DNA from: Nitrospirota bacterium
GTDB lineage: Bacteria > Nitrospirota > Thermodesulfovibrionia > Thermodesulfovibrionales > SM23-35
Direction of reading: 5' to 3'
DNA: 64,000 bases
Assembly: GCA_013388455.1 (NCBI GenBank)
Contig: JACAFF010000005.1
Span: forward strand, 62,001 to 126,000
Positions 46,522 to 56,173 of this stretch are shown in pieces. The notes under the pieces were generated by a model. It had not been told where the DNA came from and did not search any database. It saw only the letters and a list, made by a program, of their open reading frames with translations. Position 1 is the stretch's first letter. The number at the start of each line of letters is the position of its first letter. A program made the translations under genes and the position numbers.

Positions 46522-47028
46522 ATGCGTGTTTATATCTCAGAAAATGCATTTATTGACCTTTTACTCAGTTCTGCTGAGGTCTTTAAAAAGGAATGTCTTG
46601 GCTTTCTCCTCGGTTATAAGCTTGAAGATAGATTTATCATTGAACATGCTTTCAGTGCACAAACAGCAAACAGAAAACACAGGGGAGTAATATATAATCG
46701 AAAAAATCATAAGAAAATAGAACCTATTATTGCACGATTTAATAAGCTTCAACGAATTGGCGATTTCCATTCGCATACACAATTTGGTTCCACAAAAGGA
46801 TTACCAATACCAAGTGAAGTAGATATTAAAAGCATGTCACCTGGTCACATCTACTTAATAATTGCCATTAATAATAATGAAAAGACTCTCCAATGGGGTG
46901 AAAACAGGGATGGAACTATTTCTGGTTCTATTTCTGATTTCTTCTTTAAAATATCAGCGCATTATCTTAATGGTGAAAATACTGTAAAAAGGGCAAAAAT
47001 TCATTGTCCTTTTCCCCCTGGTTTCTAA
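46522..47028 (+). CDS. JAB/MPN-domain metalloprotease-like protein
   Basis: 168-aa protein with a JAMM-type zinc site: Glu in KKECLGFLLGY, then GDFHSHTQFG...PSEVDIKSM giving His-x-His and the later Ser-x2-Asp. The spacing between the second His and Ser is 12 residues, longer than the usual 7-8, due to a Gly/Thr/Lys insertion. Bacterial JAB proteins often process ubiquitin-like sulfur carriers; no ThiS/MoaD or E1-like gene is adjacent, so the substrate is open. It is between uspA and an FAD reductase in one operon. Confidence 0.78.
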   Translation: MRVYISENAFIDLLLSSAEVFKKECLGFLLGYKLEDRFIIEHAFSAQTANRKHRGVIYNRKNHKKIEPIIARFNKLQRIGDFHSHTQFGSTKGLPIPSEVDIKSMSPGHIYLIIAINNNEKTLQWGENRDGTISGSISDFFFKISAHYLNGENTVKRAKIHCPFPPGF

Positions 47029-47035
47029 GAAAAGT

Positions 47036-48127
47036 ATGGTCTTCAAAACAAAGGTGCTTGTTGTTGGTGGAGGTCCTGCAGGAGCTACTACAGCAAAGGT
47101 TCTATCTGAAAATGGATTAGAAGTCATTTTACTCGAAAAGAATTTCTCTTTCCAAAAACCTTGCGGTGGAGGTATGCCAGCAATTGCATTCAATGAATTC
47201 AATATCCCGGAGACAGCAATAAAGAAAAAGGTGGGGAAAATAAAGATTGTCTCCCCAAAAGGTGAAACTCTTGAAATTTCTCTGGGAGGTGAAAACCTTG
47301 CTATAGTTAAAAGAGGTGAATTTGACAATATCCTGCGGAAACAGGCAGAAAAATATGGAGCACGCGTTATAGAAGGAGAATTTATTTCACTTAAAGAAGA
47401 AAACCCTTACAGATCTGAAATAACAATAGGAGGGGTTCAATATCAGATTGAATCAGAATATTTGATAGCAGCAGATGGAATCAATTCAAAGGTAAGAAGA
47501 TCAACCGGAATGAAACCGCCCTTATGTATGTATGCAATAGTTGAACACATAAAGGGATTACAGACTGAAAATTGTGAGTTCTGGTTTAGCGCCTCTCATG
47601 CTCCTAATTTTTATTCCTGGATATTTCCTGCTGCTGATGGAATATCTTTAGGGACTGGCTGTTTAGAACAAAAAAAGATTAAAGTTTTTTTCGAAAGATT
47701 TAAGGAACGAACTGGTATTAAATATAAAGGCTCTGAAATGATATACAGAATACCTATCTGGAAAGGTGATGTATACAATGTTGGTAAAGTTTTGTTTGTT
47801 GGCGATTCAGCCGGCCAGGTATTACCGCTAACTTACGAAGGTATATATTATGCAATGAAATCAGGTGAGCTTGCTGCCAGAGCAATTATAGAGGGTAGGG
47901 TTGAAAATTATAAGAAAATATGGAAATCTAAATTCTATAAGAGATTTGTTCTTATGGACAGGTTAAAATCATACTTTCTCAAAGACGATGCTTCAGCAGA
48001 AAGAATGTTTAAAATACATAAAGATGCCAAAATACAGAAGGCATCCTTAAAACTCTGGATTAATAAGGATTCAAGCAAAAGAAGCCTTCTGAGTTATATC
48101 AATCTTTTTGGAAAATTTTTGAGTTGA
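47036..48127 (+). CDS. Geranylgeranyl reductase-family FAD oxidoreductase
   Basis: 363-aa flavoprotein. The N-terminal Rossmann motif is VLVVGGGPAGATTAKVL; CGGGMP, a typical cysteine-containing substrate loop of geranylgeranyl reductases, is at about 42; LIAADGINSKVRR and FVGDSAGQVLPLTYEGIYYAMKSG complete the FAD-binding site. It could reduce isoprenoid chains (quinones or lipids). It overlaps the next gene by 4 bp. Confidence 0.85.
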   Translation: MVFKTKVLVVGGGPAGATTAKVLSENGLEVILLEKNFSFQKPCGGGMPAIAFNEFNIPETAIKKKVGKIKIVSPKGETLEISLGGENLAIVKRGEFDNILRKQAEKYGARVIEGEFISLKEENPYRSEITIGGVQYQIESEYLIAADGINSKVRRSTGMKPPLCMYAIVEHIKGLQTENCEFWFSASHAPNFYSWIFPAADGISLGTGCLEQKKIKVFFERFKERTGIKYKGSEMIYRIPIWKGDVYNVGKVLFVGDSAGQVLPLTYEGIYYAMKSGELAARAIIEGRVENYKKIWKSKFYKRFVLMDRLKSYFLKDDASAERMFKIHKDAKIQKASLKLWINKDSSKRSLLSYINLFGKFLS

Positions 48128-48873
48128 GTTTAAAAAGATTCTTTGCTTATTCATTTGCTCTCCATTCTCTAATCATACTTGCCATAATCTTTTACATTCC
48201 TACAACAAAAACAAAAAAATTGCCGGAAGAATTCTTCACGAGGCTTGTGTCTCCGGATGAACTTTTAACATACACACCAATTATTCCTGTAACACCAGAA
48301 AAAAAGTCCCATCGTTTTCAACAACCTGCTCCTGAAATTCTAAAACCGATTACAAAAATGGTAGGGCCTTCTGAAACACCTTATTCTTTAAAAAAGGAAA
48401 AACCTGCTGATAGCTTAGACCAATCTCAAACGGTTAAAGAACATTCAAGACCACTAAGCAAGGAAAAACTCTTTGATAAGAATATCATCGGAGATATTGC
48501 AAAGAGAGATACAAAAAAAGAAGAAATGGAAAATACTAAGAAAACCTTTACCTTTGATACAAAAGAATATAAATTCCTACTCTACAATAAAAAATTAAAA
48601 GAAAGAATTGAAAGCATATGGGTCTATCCTCCAGATGCTGCAGCTAAAGGAATATATGGAGATCTTCTAATAAAATTCAGCATCAAAAAAAATGGTGGGT
48701 TAGAATCAATAGAAATCATAAGGACATCAGGACATAAAAACCTTGATGATGCTGCTTTAAAAGCGCTAAAAGATGGAGCACCATATTGGCCATTACCTGA
48801 TGACTGGGGAATAGAAACCTATACAATAGTAGGTCATTTTATTTATACTATTTACGGATATTTTATCCGTTAA
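48124..48873 (+). CDS. TonB-family energy transducer
   Basis: 249-aa protein: one N-terminal membrane helix (about 6-25), a long Pro/Lys/Glu-rich periplasmic linker (about 30-150) and a C-terminal TonB-like domain (LKERIESIWVYPPDAAAKGIYGDLLIKFSI, DDAALKALKDGAPYWPLP). No ExbB/ExbD genes are nearby. It starts with TTG overlapping the preceding gene. It could couple the inner-membrane potential to an outer-membrane transporter elsewhere, or have a structural role. Confidence 0.8.
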   Translation: MSLKRFFAYSFALHSLIILAIIFYIPTTKTKKLPEEFFTRLVSPDELLTYTPIIPVTPEKKSHRFQQPAPEILKPITKMVGPSETPYSLKKEKPADSLDQSQTVKEHSRPLSKEKLFDKNIIGDIAKRDTKKEEMENTKKTFTFDTKEYKFLLYNKKLKERIESIWVYPPDAAAKGIYGDLLIKFSIKKNGGLESIEIIRTSGHKNLDDAALKALKDGAPYWPLPDDWGIETYTIVGHFIYTIYGYFIR

Positions 48874-48979
48874 CCTGAAAAATAAAGATATAGCGCAAAA
48901 ATTTATTTAACTCTTCACAACATCTGCATTATATTTTAAACGCATTTTTCGGGTTAATTTTTTATTTATTTATATATTA

Positions 48980-49201
48980 ATGAAACCGAGATTATATCTG
49001 AAAGTTGGTGATATCGTCACACACCTGCGTTACAGTGTGTGGGGTGATGGTGAAGTTATCGAAGAAAAACATTCTTCTCTGCCTGGTGGAATTTGTATTG
49101 TTAAGGTGCTGTTTCAGGATGGAATCGAAAGAACTTTTATTAATGACCTCGATCATGAGTGTTGTTGTTATTATGCTGGTCTGAGAATCACAAGATTTTA
49201 A
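48980..49201 (+). CDS. DUF3553-like small protein
   Basis: 73-aa protein resembling DUF3553, an SH3-like beta domain: YLKVGDIVTHLRYSVWGDGEVIEE then VKVLFQDGIERTF. Three cysteines (ECCCYY) lie near the C-terminus. Similar domains occur in RNA polymerase or helicase-associated proteins. Function unknown. No Shine-Dalgarno site; upstream sequence is nearly pure A/T. Confidence 0.6.
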   Translation: MKPRLYLKVGDIVTHLRYSVWGDGEVIEEKHSSLPGGICIVKVLFQDGIERTFINDLDHECCCYYAGLRITRF

Positions 49202-49249
49202 GAATAAGGTTAAGTATTTAACGTAACACATCATTTTAATTTAATTTTC

Positions 49250-49278
49250 TTGACAAATTTCTCCACTAATGGTTAAAT
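49250..49278 (+). promoter_or_regulatory. Candidate promoter of the REC-HD-GYP gene
   Basis: Consensus TTGACA (49250-49255), exact 17-bp spacer, TTAAAT (49273-49278). The -10 ends 7 bp before the ATG at 49286, so transcription would start on or next to the A of the start codon. Confidence 0.5.
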
Positions 49279-49285
49279 TTTTTTA

Positions 49286-50290
49286 ATGAGTTCTTTTACT
49301 TGTCTTATTGAAAAGGAGAGACCATCTATCCTGGTAGTGGATGATGTTTCATCCAATCTTGAACTTCTTGAAGCTATCTTCATAAAAGAAGGATTCAAAG
49401 TTTACACAGCACTCGGTGCTTCTGAAGCTATAGAAATATTTATAAATCAAGGGATTGACATTGCAGTGCTCGATGTTATGATGCCAGGGATAGATGGTTT
49501 CGAACTATGTAGCAGACTTAAAAATATTTCTGGTAAAAGATTTTTCCCCATTATATTATTAACAGCTCTTTCTGATAAGAAAAGCCGGATAAAAGGTATT
49601 GAATCAGGCGCAGATGATTTTATCAGTAAACCTTTTGATACAACAGAACTTGTAATAAAGATAAAATCTTTATTGAAATTAAAGAGCCTCCAGGAAGAAC
49701 TTGACCACTCAGAGAATATTATTTTGACTCTTGCTGTTGCTATGGAAGCAAGAGATCCTTATACACAGGGGCATTCAACAAGAGTCAGTAAACTCTCAGT
49801 TGAATTTGTTTCATTTCTTGGATTTCCCGAAAAAGACAAAGAGCTTATTAAAAAAGCTGGTATACTTCATGATATAGGCAAGATCTGCTTGAGTGAATCT
49901 CTACTACGTAAACCTGGTCCTTTATCTGTAGAAGAGGTTGAAGCCATAAAAAGACATACAATTTTAGGTGAAGAGCTTTGCAGACCTCTTGTTTCAATGA
50001 AAAAAATACTACCGGCAATAAGACATCATCATGAGAGATGGGATGGAAAAGGTTTTCCTGATAGACTTGCTGGACAGGAAATACCCTTAATGGCGAGGAT
50101 ATTATCAATTGTTGATACCTTTGATGCCATGGTCTCTGTACGACCATATCGTGGCAGGAAATCACCAAAAGCAGCCCTGCAGACAATAAAAGATGAAAAA
50201 CATCTTGGACAATGGGACACAGAACTTCTTAAGTATTTTTTTGAAATGATGGATTCCTTGATTGAAAAAGGATATAGATTCGATGGTTAA
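49286..50290 (+). CDS. Response regulator with HD-GYP domain
   Basis: 334-aa c-di-GMP phosphodiesterase-type response regulator. The REC domain (about 12-130) has the phosphoacceptor Asp in [10 protein letters not shown] and the switch Lys in ISKPFDT. The HD-GYP domain (about 145-330) has LHDIGKI, the RHTILGEEL segment, [13 protein letters not shown] and the [11 protein letters not shown] end, all metal and catalytic residues present. It overlaps the large hybrid kinase gene downstream by 8 bp, which may be its partner. Confidence 0.9.
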   Translation: MSSFTCLIEKERPSILVVDDVSSNLELLEAIFIKEGFKVYTALGASEAIEIFINQGIDIAVLDVMMPGIDGFELCSRLKNISGKRFFPIILLTALSDKKSRIKGIESGADDFISKPFDTTELVIKIKSLLKLKSLQEELDHSENIILTLAVAMEARDPYTQGHSTRVSKLSVEFVSFLGFPEKDKELIKKAGILHDIGKICLSESLLRKPGPLSVEEVEAIKRHTILGEELCRPLVSMKKILPAIRHHHERWDGKGFPDRLAGQEIPLMARILSIVDTFDAMVSVRPYRGRKSPKAALQTIKDEKHLGQWDTELLKYFFEMMDSLIEKGYRFDG

Positions 50291-53200
50291 ATTAGCAATA
50301 ATAGGAGGTAATATAGGGGCAAGCGCCTTAATTTCGCTAATTCGTGGTGAACCTAACGCAGAAATCGTAGGAATATACGAAAAGAATAAGGAGTCACCAG
50401 GTGTAATTCTTGCCAACAAATGGGACATTCCCGTATTTGATGATATCAAATCCATTTTATCCATAAATCCTGAAATAGTCATTAATATATCGGGAGATGT
50501 TAAACTCAGCAAAGAAATACGTGAACTTTCCGGGTACAAAATAGAGGTAATTGAAGGGGTTGGAGCACGTCTTATCTGGGAGATCATAGAGAAACAGAAA
50601 AAAGCACGAATCGAGATTCAAAAAACGATAGAGAATCTTAATGCGGTTACCAACCTGATTTCAAGGTTAGGTTTATCTGATAATAATTATTTTTTCCTTC
50701 AAAAAATCCTTGACAATGCCCTACAGTTAATAGAAGCACCGGCAGGAAGCATAGTCCTGTATCAAAATGGCACAATAAATTTAATTGCATCAAAAGGACT
50801 CAGCAAAAAGTTTAATGAAATTAAATCATGGACTGTATTGCCAGGAGGTCTGACGGATGAGATTTTAAGAAATAAAAAACCTGTATCTATTTATGATACC
50901 TTGAAAGATGATTTCACGAAAAATAATCCTGCATTGATTAGCGAAAAGATACGAGCAGTGTATGCATGTCCTATTATACTGAGGGAAAAAGTCATTGGCA
51001 TAATCTATATAGATGATTTCAAACCCAGACGATTCACTGACAGACAACAATCTATTCTAAATATCTTAGCTGGCCTTGCTGGCGTTTCTGTTGATAAAAA
51101 TAGCATGGTGCAGGATTTGCAGAAGGCTGTCACTGAGAGAACGAAGGAACTGGAAGAACTAAAAGGTAATCTTGAGAAAAAGGTAATTGATCGAACCGAA
51201 GAACTTGAAAAAATCAACAAACAGCTTGAATATGCAAATCAGATTAAGAGCAGATTTATAGCAAACATGAGCCATGAACTAAGGACGCCGTTAAATTCAA
51301 TTCTCGGATTTTCAGATGTAATTCTCGATAGAACATTTGGAGAACTTACTGAAACACAGGAACGTTATATAAAAAATATTCATATGTCCGGGAAACATCT
51401 TCTTGAACTCATAAATAATATCCTCGATATCTCCAAAATAGAAGCTGGCAAATGTGAAATGATATATGAGACTTTTCCAGTTGATGAAGTGCTTTACGAG
51501 GTTATTAATATTATGAATCCACTTGCAGAAAACAAATTTATAGAAATAACGCTATCAATTGGTGAAGACATTAATACAATAACAGCTGATAGAGTAAAAT
51601 TGAAACAAATCCTCTATAATCTTATTTCGAATGCGATTAAATTCACACCTGAGGGAGGTATGATCAGTGTATCTGTAACGAAAGAACAGAATACAAATGG
51701 ACGCATACAGGGTGCACCTGCTGCTCTCGAGTTCATAAGGTTTTCAGTAAAGGATACAGGTATTGGGATAAGCCCTGAAGATAGAGAAAAGATCTTCGAT
51801 GAGTTCGGACAGGCAAATTCAACATTCGCTAAGAAACTCGGCGGCGTGGGACTTGGACTTGCGCTCACGAAAAAACTTGTTGAACTACATGGAGGCACCA
51901 TCAGTGTTGAAAGCAGACTTGGTGAAGGCAGTAATTTCAGCTTTATCATTCCTATTACATCTCCTGTTGCGTCAATAGATATACAACCTGTCGAAGCAAT
52001 AAACCTGAACTTCCCATGGATGAAACAAGAAGCACCACTTATCCTTATTGTTGAAGATGATTTCTCAACCTCAGAACTCTTAACCCTGCACCTCACTCAG
52101 GCAGGATATAAAATAGCACATGCGTTCGACGGCGAAGAAGCGATTGAGAAGGCAAGAAAATTACAGCCTTTTGCTATAACACTGGATGTACTGTTACCTA
52201 AAAAAGACGGATGGGAGGTCTTACAGGAACTTAAAAGTGACCCACTAACTTCAGATATTCCAGTAATAATTCATTCTATTGTTGATAATAAAGACCTCGC
52301 TTTTGCACTTGGTGCAACAGATTACCTTATAAAACCTTTAGATAAAGACGTCCTTATTTCGAAGCTTGAGGAGATAAACGTTTCTAAAGGCAAAAAGGTC
52401 CTTCCTCTTTCTGTTCTCATTATAGAATCAGAAGACGAAGTAACAAACTATATTAAAGAAGTTTTTGAGCCTCAAGGCTTTTTAATTTATACAGCATCAA
52501 ATGGCAAAAGAGGCGTTGAGTTGGCTACAGCATTAAGACCTGCGGTTATACTCCTTGATTTCAGTCTGCCTGACAAATTAAGTTTCGATGTTGTTAATGA
52601 AATAAAAGAAAATCCTTCTACTAAGGATATCCCTATATTTATACTAACTGAGAGGGATATATCTGTCGAGGACAGAATTTCACTTGTTGGAAAGATAGAG
52701 AGGATTGTTCAGAAATATGCCTTTGATACAAAAGAACTTGTAGGACACATAAAAGAACTTGAGATACTCTATCCGAGAAGGGCTGGCCTGATAGACGGCT
52801 TGACTGGAGTATTCAGCCACAGATATTTCCAAATAAGGCTTGCACAGGAAGTGGAAAGAGCAACGAGATATAAATTACCTTTGAACCTGCTTATTCTCGA
52901 TCTCGATTTCTTTGACCATTATGTGAAAAAATATGGAGAGTATTATAGCAATCTTGCACTTAAAAAGGTGGCTGAACTTCTTAGAAAAAATATAAGGGGT
53001 TCTGATGTTGTCGTCCGCTATGGTGCAGATTCTTTTGCAATTATACTTCCCAACACAGTTGTTTCAGCAGCTCTTTCCATGGGCAACAGATTTAATGCCA
53101 TTATAAAAAATTACCCCTTTGTTTTTGAAGATTCACAACCCAAAGGACATCTAACAGCAAGTATTGGTATTACTTTTATCGATGGGCAGACAACTGAAGA

Positions 53201-53312
53201 ACTAATTTTAAATGCCGAAAAAGCCCTTGCACGCGCTTTTAATAAAGGCGGAGACAGGGTCGAGGTGTATTCTAAAGAGCAGGATGAAAAAGAAAAGGTC
53301 GAGCAATACTGA
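50283..53312 (+). CDS. Rossmann-GAF-histidine kinase-REC-REC-GGDEF hybrid
   Basis: About 1009 aa. Order: N-terminal Rossmann-like NAD(P)-binding segment (1-120; [17 protein letters not shown]), GAF (about 140-280), coiled coil, HisKA with His331 (MSHELRTP), HATPase_c ([15 protein letters not shown]), REC1 with Asp635, REC2 with Asp759 and a C-terminal GGDEF domain (about 810-985). The GGDEF signature is GADSF (914-918), so cyclase activity is doubtful. ATG 50283 is preferred (AAGGAT 9 bp upstream) over 50262. It overlaps the HD-GYP regulator gene. The Rossmann domain fused to a kinase is unusual. Confidence 0.85.
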   Translation: MVKLAIIGGNIGASALISLIRGEPNAEIVGIYEKNKESPGVILANKWDIPVFDDIKSILSINPEIVINISGDVKLSKEIRELSGYKIEVIEGVGARLIWEIIEKQKKARIEIQKTIENLNAVTNLISRLGLSDNNYFFLQKILDNALQLIEAPAGSIVLYQNGTINLIASKGLSKKFNEIKSWTVLPGGLTDEILRNKKPVSIYDTLKDDFTKNNPALISEKIRAVYACPIILREKVIGIIYIDDFKPRRFTDRQQSILNILAGLAGVSVDKNSMVQDLQKAVTERTKELEELKGNLEKKVIDRTEELEKINKQLEYANQIKSRFIANMSHELRTPLNSILGFSDVILDRTFGELTETQERYIKNIHMSGKHLLELINNILDISKIEAGKCEMIYETFPVDEVLYEVINIMNPLAENKFIEITLSIGEDINTITADRVKLKQILYNLISNAIKFTPEGGMISVSVTKEQNTNGRIQGAPAALEFIRFSVKDTGIGISPEDREKIFDEFGQANSTFAKKLGGVGLGLALTKKLVELHGGTISVESRLGEGSNFSFIIPITSPVASIDIQPVEAINLNFPWMKQEAPLILIVEDDFSTSELLTLHLTQAGYKIAHAFDGEEAIEKARKLQPFAITLDVLLPKKDGWEVLQELKSDPLTSDIPVIIHSIVDNKDLAFALGATDYLIKPLDKDVLISKLEEINVSKGKKVLPLSVLIIESEDEVTNYIKEVFEPQGFLIYTASNGKRGVELATALRPAVILLDFSLPDKLSFDVVNEIKENPSTKDIPIFILTERDISVEDRISLVGKIERIVQKYAFDTKELVGHIKELEILYPRRAGLIDGLTGVFSHRYFQIRLAQEVERATRYKLPLNLLILDLDFFDHYVKKYGEYYSNLALKKVAELLRKNIRGSDVVVRYGADSFAIILPNTVVSAALSMGNRFNAIIKNYPFVFEDSQPKGHLTASIGITFIDGQTTEELILNAEKALARAFNKGGDRVEVYSKEQDEKEKVEQY

Positions 53313-53799
53313 TGTTTACTACGATAAATTTGAAAGCCCTGTAGGTACACTTTATCTTATTTTTAATGGAAAAAATCTCATAGGCATTGAATTCCAGAAA
53401 CCCAAACAATCAATGAGAAAATCTAATGCCCCATATCAAATAAAAAAAGAGCTTAAGGAATATTTTTGCCAGGGCAATGAAGAATTTACACAGAGGATAA
53501 CTTTTTTAACCGGTTCAGAGTTTGATCGAAAGGTATGGCTCGCTCTAAAAAACATTCCCTATGGAGAAACGAGAACCTACAAATGGCTTGCTGAAAAGAT
53601 AGGAAAACCAACCGCATCACGTGCAGTTGGTCAGTCTTTAAGCAGAAATCCCCTCCCTATAATTCTTCCCTGCCACCGTATAATAGAATCTGACGGTTCA
53701 ATAGGCGGGTATTCAGCAGGAGTTGATATAAAAAGGAGATTGCTGGATATTGAGTATTATGTGAAGCTTGCCAAAATGGAGAGTAGTGCTGATGGATGA
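53284..53799 (+). CDS. ogt: Methylated-DNA-protein-cysteine methyltransferase
   Basis: Suicidal repair protein removing O6-alkyl groups from guanine. 171 aa from ATG 53284, which overlaps the end of the kinase gene. The acceptor Cys130 is in [18 protein letters not shown] and GGYSAG complete the active-site and recognition regions. The N-terminal domain lacks the Ada-type zinc site. The longer frame inside the kinase gene is not used. It starts a run of tightly packed genes with cutA. Confidence 0.94.
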   Translation: MKKKRSSNTDVYYDKFESPVGTLYLIFNGKNLIGIEFQKPKQSMRKSNAPYQIKKELKEYFCQGNEEFTQRITFLTGSEFDRKVWLALKNIPYGETRTYKWLAEKIGKPTASRAVGQSLSRNPLPIILPCHRIIESDGSIGGYSAGVDIKRRLLDIEYYVKLAKMESSADG

Positions 53800-54106
53800 A
53801 CTTCTTATCTTCATAACTGCTTCAAATCAGGATGAAGCTGTGAAAATTGCGAAAGAGCTAATCGGAAATAAACTTGCAGGTTGTGTGAATATTATAAAAG
53901 ATATTCGCTCTATTTACAGGTGGGAGGGGAAAATTCAGGACGATTCTGAAGTATTGATGATAGCAAAGACTCAAAAGCATATTTTTGATTCACTCGTTAA
54001 AAAGGTTAAAGAACTTCATAGTTATACAGTTCCAGAGATCATTGCGATTCCAATTATTGCAGGGTCTGAGGATTATCTGAAGTGGTTAAAGGATGTAACT
54101 GACTAA
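53792..54106 (+). CDS. cutA: CutA-family divalent cation tolerance protein
   Basis: Small trimeric CutA1-type protein, 104 aa. Conserved are VFITASNQDEAVKIAKELI-like start (here IFITASNQDEA), LAGCVNI, SIYRWEGKI and PEIIAIPI. Physiological role of the family is still debated (metal tolerance or signalling). ATG 53792 overlaps the ogt stop by 8 bp. Confidence 0.92.
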   Translation: MDELLIFITASNQDEAVKIAKELIGNKLAGCVNIIKDIRSIYRWEGKIQDDSEVLMIAKTQKHIFDSLVKKVKELHSYTVPEIIAIPIIAGSEDYLKWLKDVTD

Positions 54107-54115
54107 TAAATTTAT

Positions 54116-54907
54116 ATGAAAGCTGGCTTTTTTCAATTTGATCCTGTATTTGGTAAAAAAGATAAAAATATACAAAAGGTTTTTTTATTTACAAAAGATG
54201 CTGACATTGATCTTCTTGTTCTCCCAGAGTTTTTTGCAACAGGATACCAGTTTATTTCAAAAGATGAGGTTGCAGAGCTTTCAGAGAATATACCTGATGG
54301 TGTAACAACAGAAAGCCTTTTACAACTTTCACATCAAAAAGGATTTTATATTATTGCAGGACTACCTGAAAAAAAAGGAGATAAATTTTTTAACAGTGCA
54401 ATTTTTACAGGGCCAGATGGGTTTATAGGGGTTTATCGTAAAACACATCTCTTTTTTGAAGAAAAACTCTTTTTTGAACCTGGGGATACCGGCTTTAAGG
54501 TATGGGATACGGAGATAGGAAGAATCGGCATAATGATCTGTTTTGACTGGTTTTTCCCTGAATCAATGAGAACCCTTGCAATTATAGGCGCGGATATAGT
54601 AGCACACCCCTCGAATCTTATTTTACCATTTTGTCCGACTGCCATGCCTATCAGATGTCTTGAAAACAGAGTCTATTCAATTACCTCAAACAGGATCGGT
54701 ATAGAAAGCAGGAAAAGTGGACAGACACTTAAATTCATCGGGCAGAGCCTTATTGTTACACCGGAAGGAAAAATTCTTGTCAAAGCATCAGAAAATCAGG
54801 AAGTCTTATTAAGTGCAGAAATTGACCATAAGCTGGCAAGAGATAAGGCACTGAATCCTTTCAACAATCTATTTGAAGACAGAAGACCCAAATTATATAA
54901 AAATTGA
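54116..54907 (+). CDS. Carbon-nitrogen hydrolase (nitrilase superfamily)
   Basis: 263-aa amidase of the nitrilase superfamily with the Glu38 (LPEFFATGY), Lys109 (YRKTHLF) and Cys142 (MICFDWFFPE) triad. The overall pattern is closest to omega-amidase/NIT2-like or ureidopropionase-like enzymes; substrate not determined. It starts 9 bp after cutA. Confidence 0.87.
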   Translation: MKAGFFQFDPVFGKKDKNIQKVFLFTKDADIDLLVLPEFFATGYQFISKDEVAELSENIPDGVTTESLLQLSHQKGFYIIAGLPEKKGDKFFNSAIFTGPDGFIGVYRKTHLFFEEKLFFEPGDTGFKVWDTEIGRIGIMICFDWFFPESMRTLAIIGADIVAHPSNLILPFCPTAMPIRCLENRVYSITSNRIGIESRKSGQTLKFIGQSLIVTPEGKILVKASENQEVLLSAEIDHKLARDKALNPFNNLFEDRRPKLYKN

Positions 54908-54939
54908 TCTTCTTCTGAAAGAGTTTCGAACAGCCTGAA

Positions 54940-55650
54940 ATGAAAGGATTTAAATACTATAACGGCCAGAAATCATTCAGTTGGCCAAAAAATATTCAAG
55001 AAGCTAAAAATATACAGATAGCACTTAGAGATAAAGTAAAAATTACTCCCTTAAGAAAAAAGCCTGAATTCGTTGCAGGAGTTGACGCAGCTTTTATTAA
55101 TGATATGGTTATCGGTGTTGCCTGTGTTTTTAAATTCCCACAGCTTCTTCCAGTTGAAGATAAATTCATAATTGATAAGTTGATATTTCCTTATATCCCG
55201 GGGTTTCTTTCATTCAGAGAAGGACCCGCGATTATAGATGTTCTTAAAAGTCTAAAGACACAGCCTGATGTAGTAATCTTTGATGGTCAGGGAATTGCAC
55301 ACCCTAAAGGTCTGGGTATTGCATCCCATATTGGAGTTCTTCTTGATATGCCTTCTGTAGGATGTGCAAAGTCTAAATTAATTGGTTACTATAAAGAACC
55401 AGGGCAGACAAAGGGCGATTTATCTCTTCTGATGTTCAAAGGAGAGATTAAAGGAGCAGTCCTCAGAACGAGAGATAATGTAAACCCTGTATTTGTCTCT
55501 CCTGGGCACAGAGTTGATTTAAATACATCAATTAAAATAGTTCTCGAATGCACAGGAGAATTTAGGATACCTGAACCTTTGAGAAGAGCGGATATTTTAT
55601 CGAAAAGAATTAAAAATGAGAGGGGACTAAGGGGGGATATATCGAGTTAA
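54940..55650 (+). CDS. nfi: Endonuclease V
   Basis: Cuts DNA or RNA near deoxyinosine/inosine. 236 aa. The first acidic residue is in FVAGVDAAF, and the diagnostic FDGQGIAHPKGLGIASHIG loop, GCAKSKL and SPGHRVDL motifs are present. Metal-binding Asp/Glu residues look intact. Next to another repair gene (ogt) about 1 kb upstream. Confidence 0.95.
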   Translation: MKGFKYYNGQKSFSWPKNIQEAKNIQIALRDKVKITPLRKKPEFVAGVDAAFINDMVIGVACVFKFPQLLPVEDKFIIDKLIFPYIPGFLSFREGPAIIDVLKSLKTQPDVVIFDGQGIAHPKGLGIASHIGVLLDMPSVGCAKSKLIGYYKEPGQTKGDLSLLMFKGEIKGAVLRTRDNVNPVFVSPGHRVDLNTSIKIVLECTGEFRIPEPLRRADILSKRIKNERGLRGDISS

Positions 55651-55660
55651 ATAATTTGTT

Positions 55661-56002
55661 TCAGCATGTCAAATGTAATGCTGCCACTACTTTTCTATTC
55701 TTTTGTAGCTTATTGAACAATTCAACCGCCTTTGTCGTTCGTTCGATATATACTTTAATGCCTTTTGATTCGAGGTATGATATTGTTTCTTCCGGGACTA
55801 CCATAACTCCTGAATAACCTGTACCAATTATAAGCACTTCAGGTCTTGAATTGACTACCTCTGTTAGATCAGCAATCTGAAGCTTGTGGCCTTCCTTCCT
55901 CCACCATGATGAATCGACCTTATCCGGATAGATAATTACATCTGACTTATACTGTCTACCATCAATCGTTATTTTGCCAAATGAATAATTTTCGATATTC
56001 AT
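55661..56002 (-). CDS. Mth938/NDUFAF3-like protein
   Basis: 113-aa Mth938-domain protein (former DUF498). Motifs: SFGKITIDGRQYKSDVIIYP, SWWRKEGHKLQ, LIIGTGYSGVM and a C-terminal TTKAVELFN. The family is widespread but of unclear function in bacteria. ATG 56002 has AAGGA 6 bp upstream; the long in-frame extension to 56182 is AT-rich and not conserved. Confidence 0.85.
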   Translation of the reverse strand: MNIENYSFGKITIDGRQYKSDVIIYPDKVDSSWWRKEGHKLQIADLTEVVNSRPEVLIIGTGYSGVMVVPEETISYLESKGIKVYIERTTKAVELFNKLQKNRKVVAALHLTC

Positions 56003-56173
56003 ATTTTTCCTTATATTATAAACAATAACAGCCTGATATAGCTTGTATTTGTAATTTTTTATAATTTTATTTATAGTATTTTTAATAAATAATGCCTTTA
56101 TATTATTTAAACTAATATCCATGATTGAAGCTGAAAAAAAGGAAGATTTAACAGTAAAACTCTGGAGGCAAAA

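Noticed and set aside
51614-52096. 160-aa minus-strand ORF inside the hybrid kinase gene
   Set aside because: Shadow of the HATPase region; no domain and no ribosome site.
52800-53240. Active diguanylate cyclase in the hybrid kinase
   Set aside because: The domain fold is recognisable, but the signature is GADSF instead of GG(D/E)EF, so I do not claim cyclase activity.
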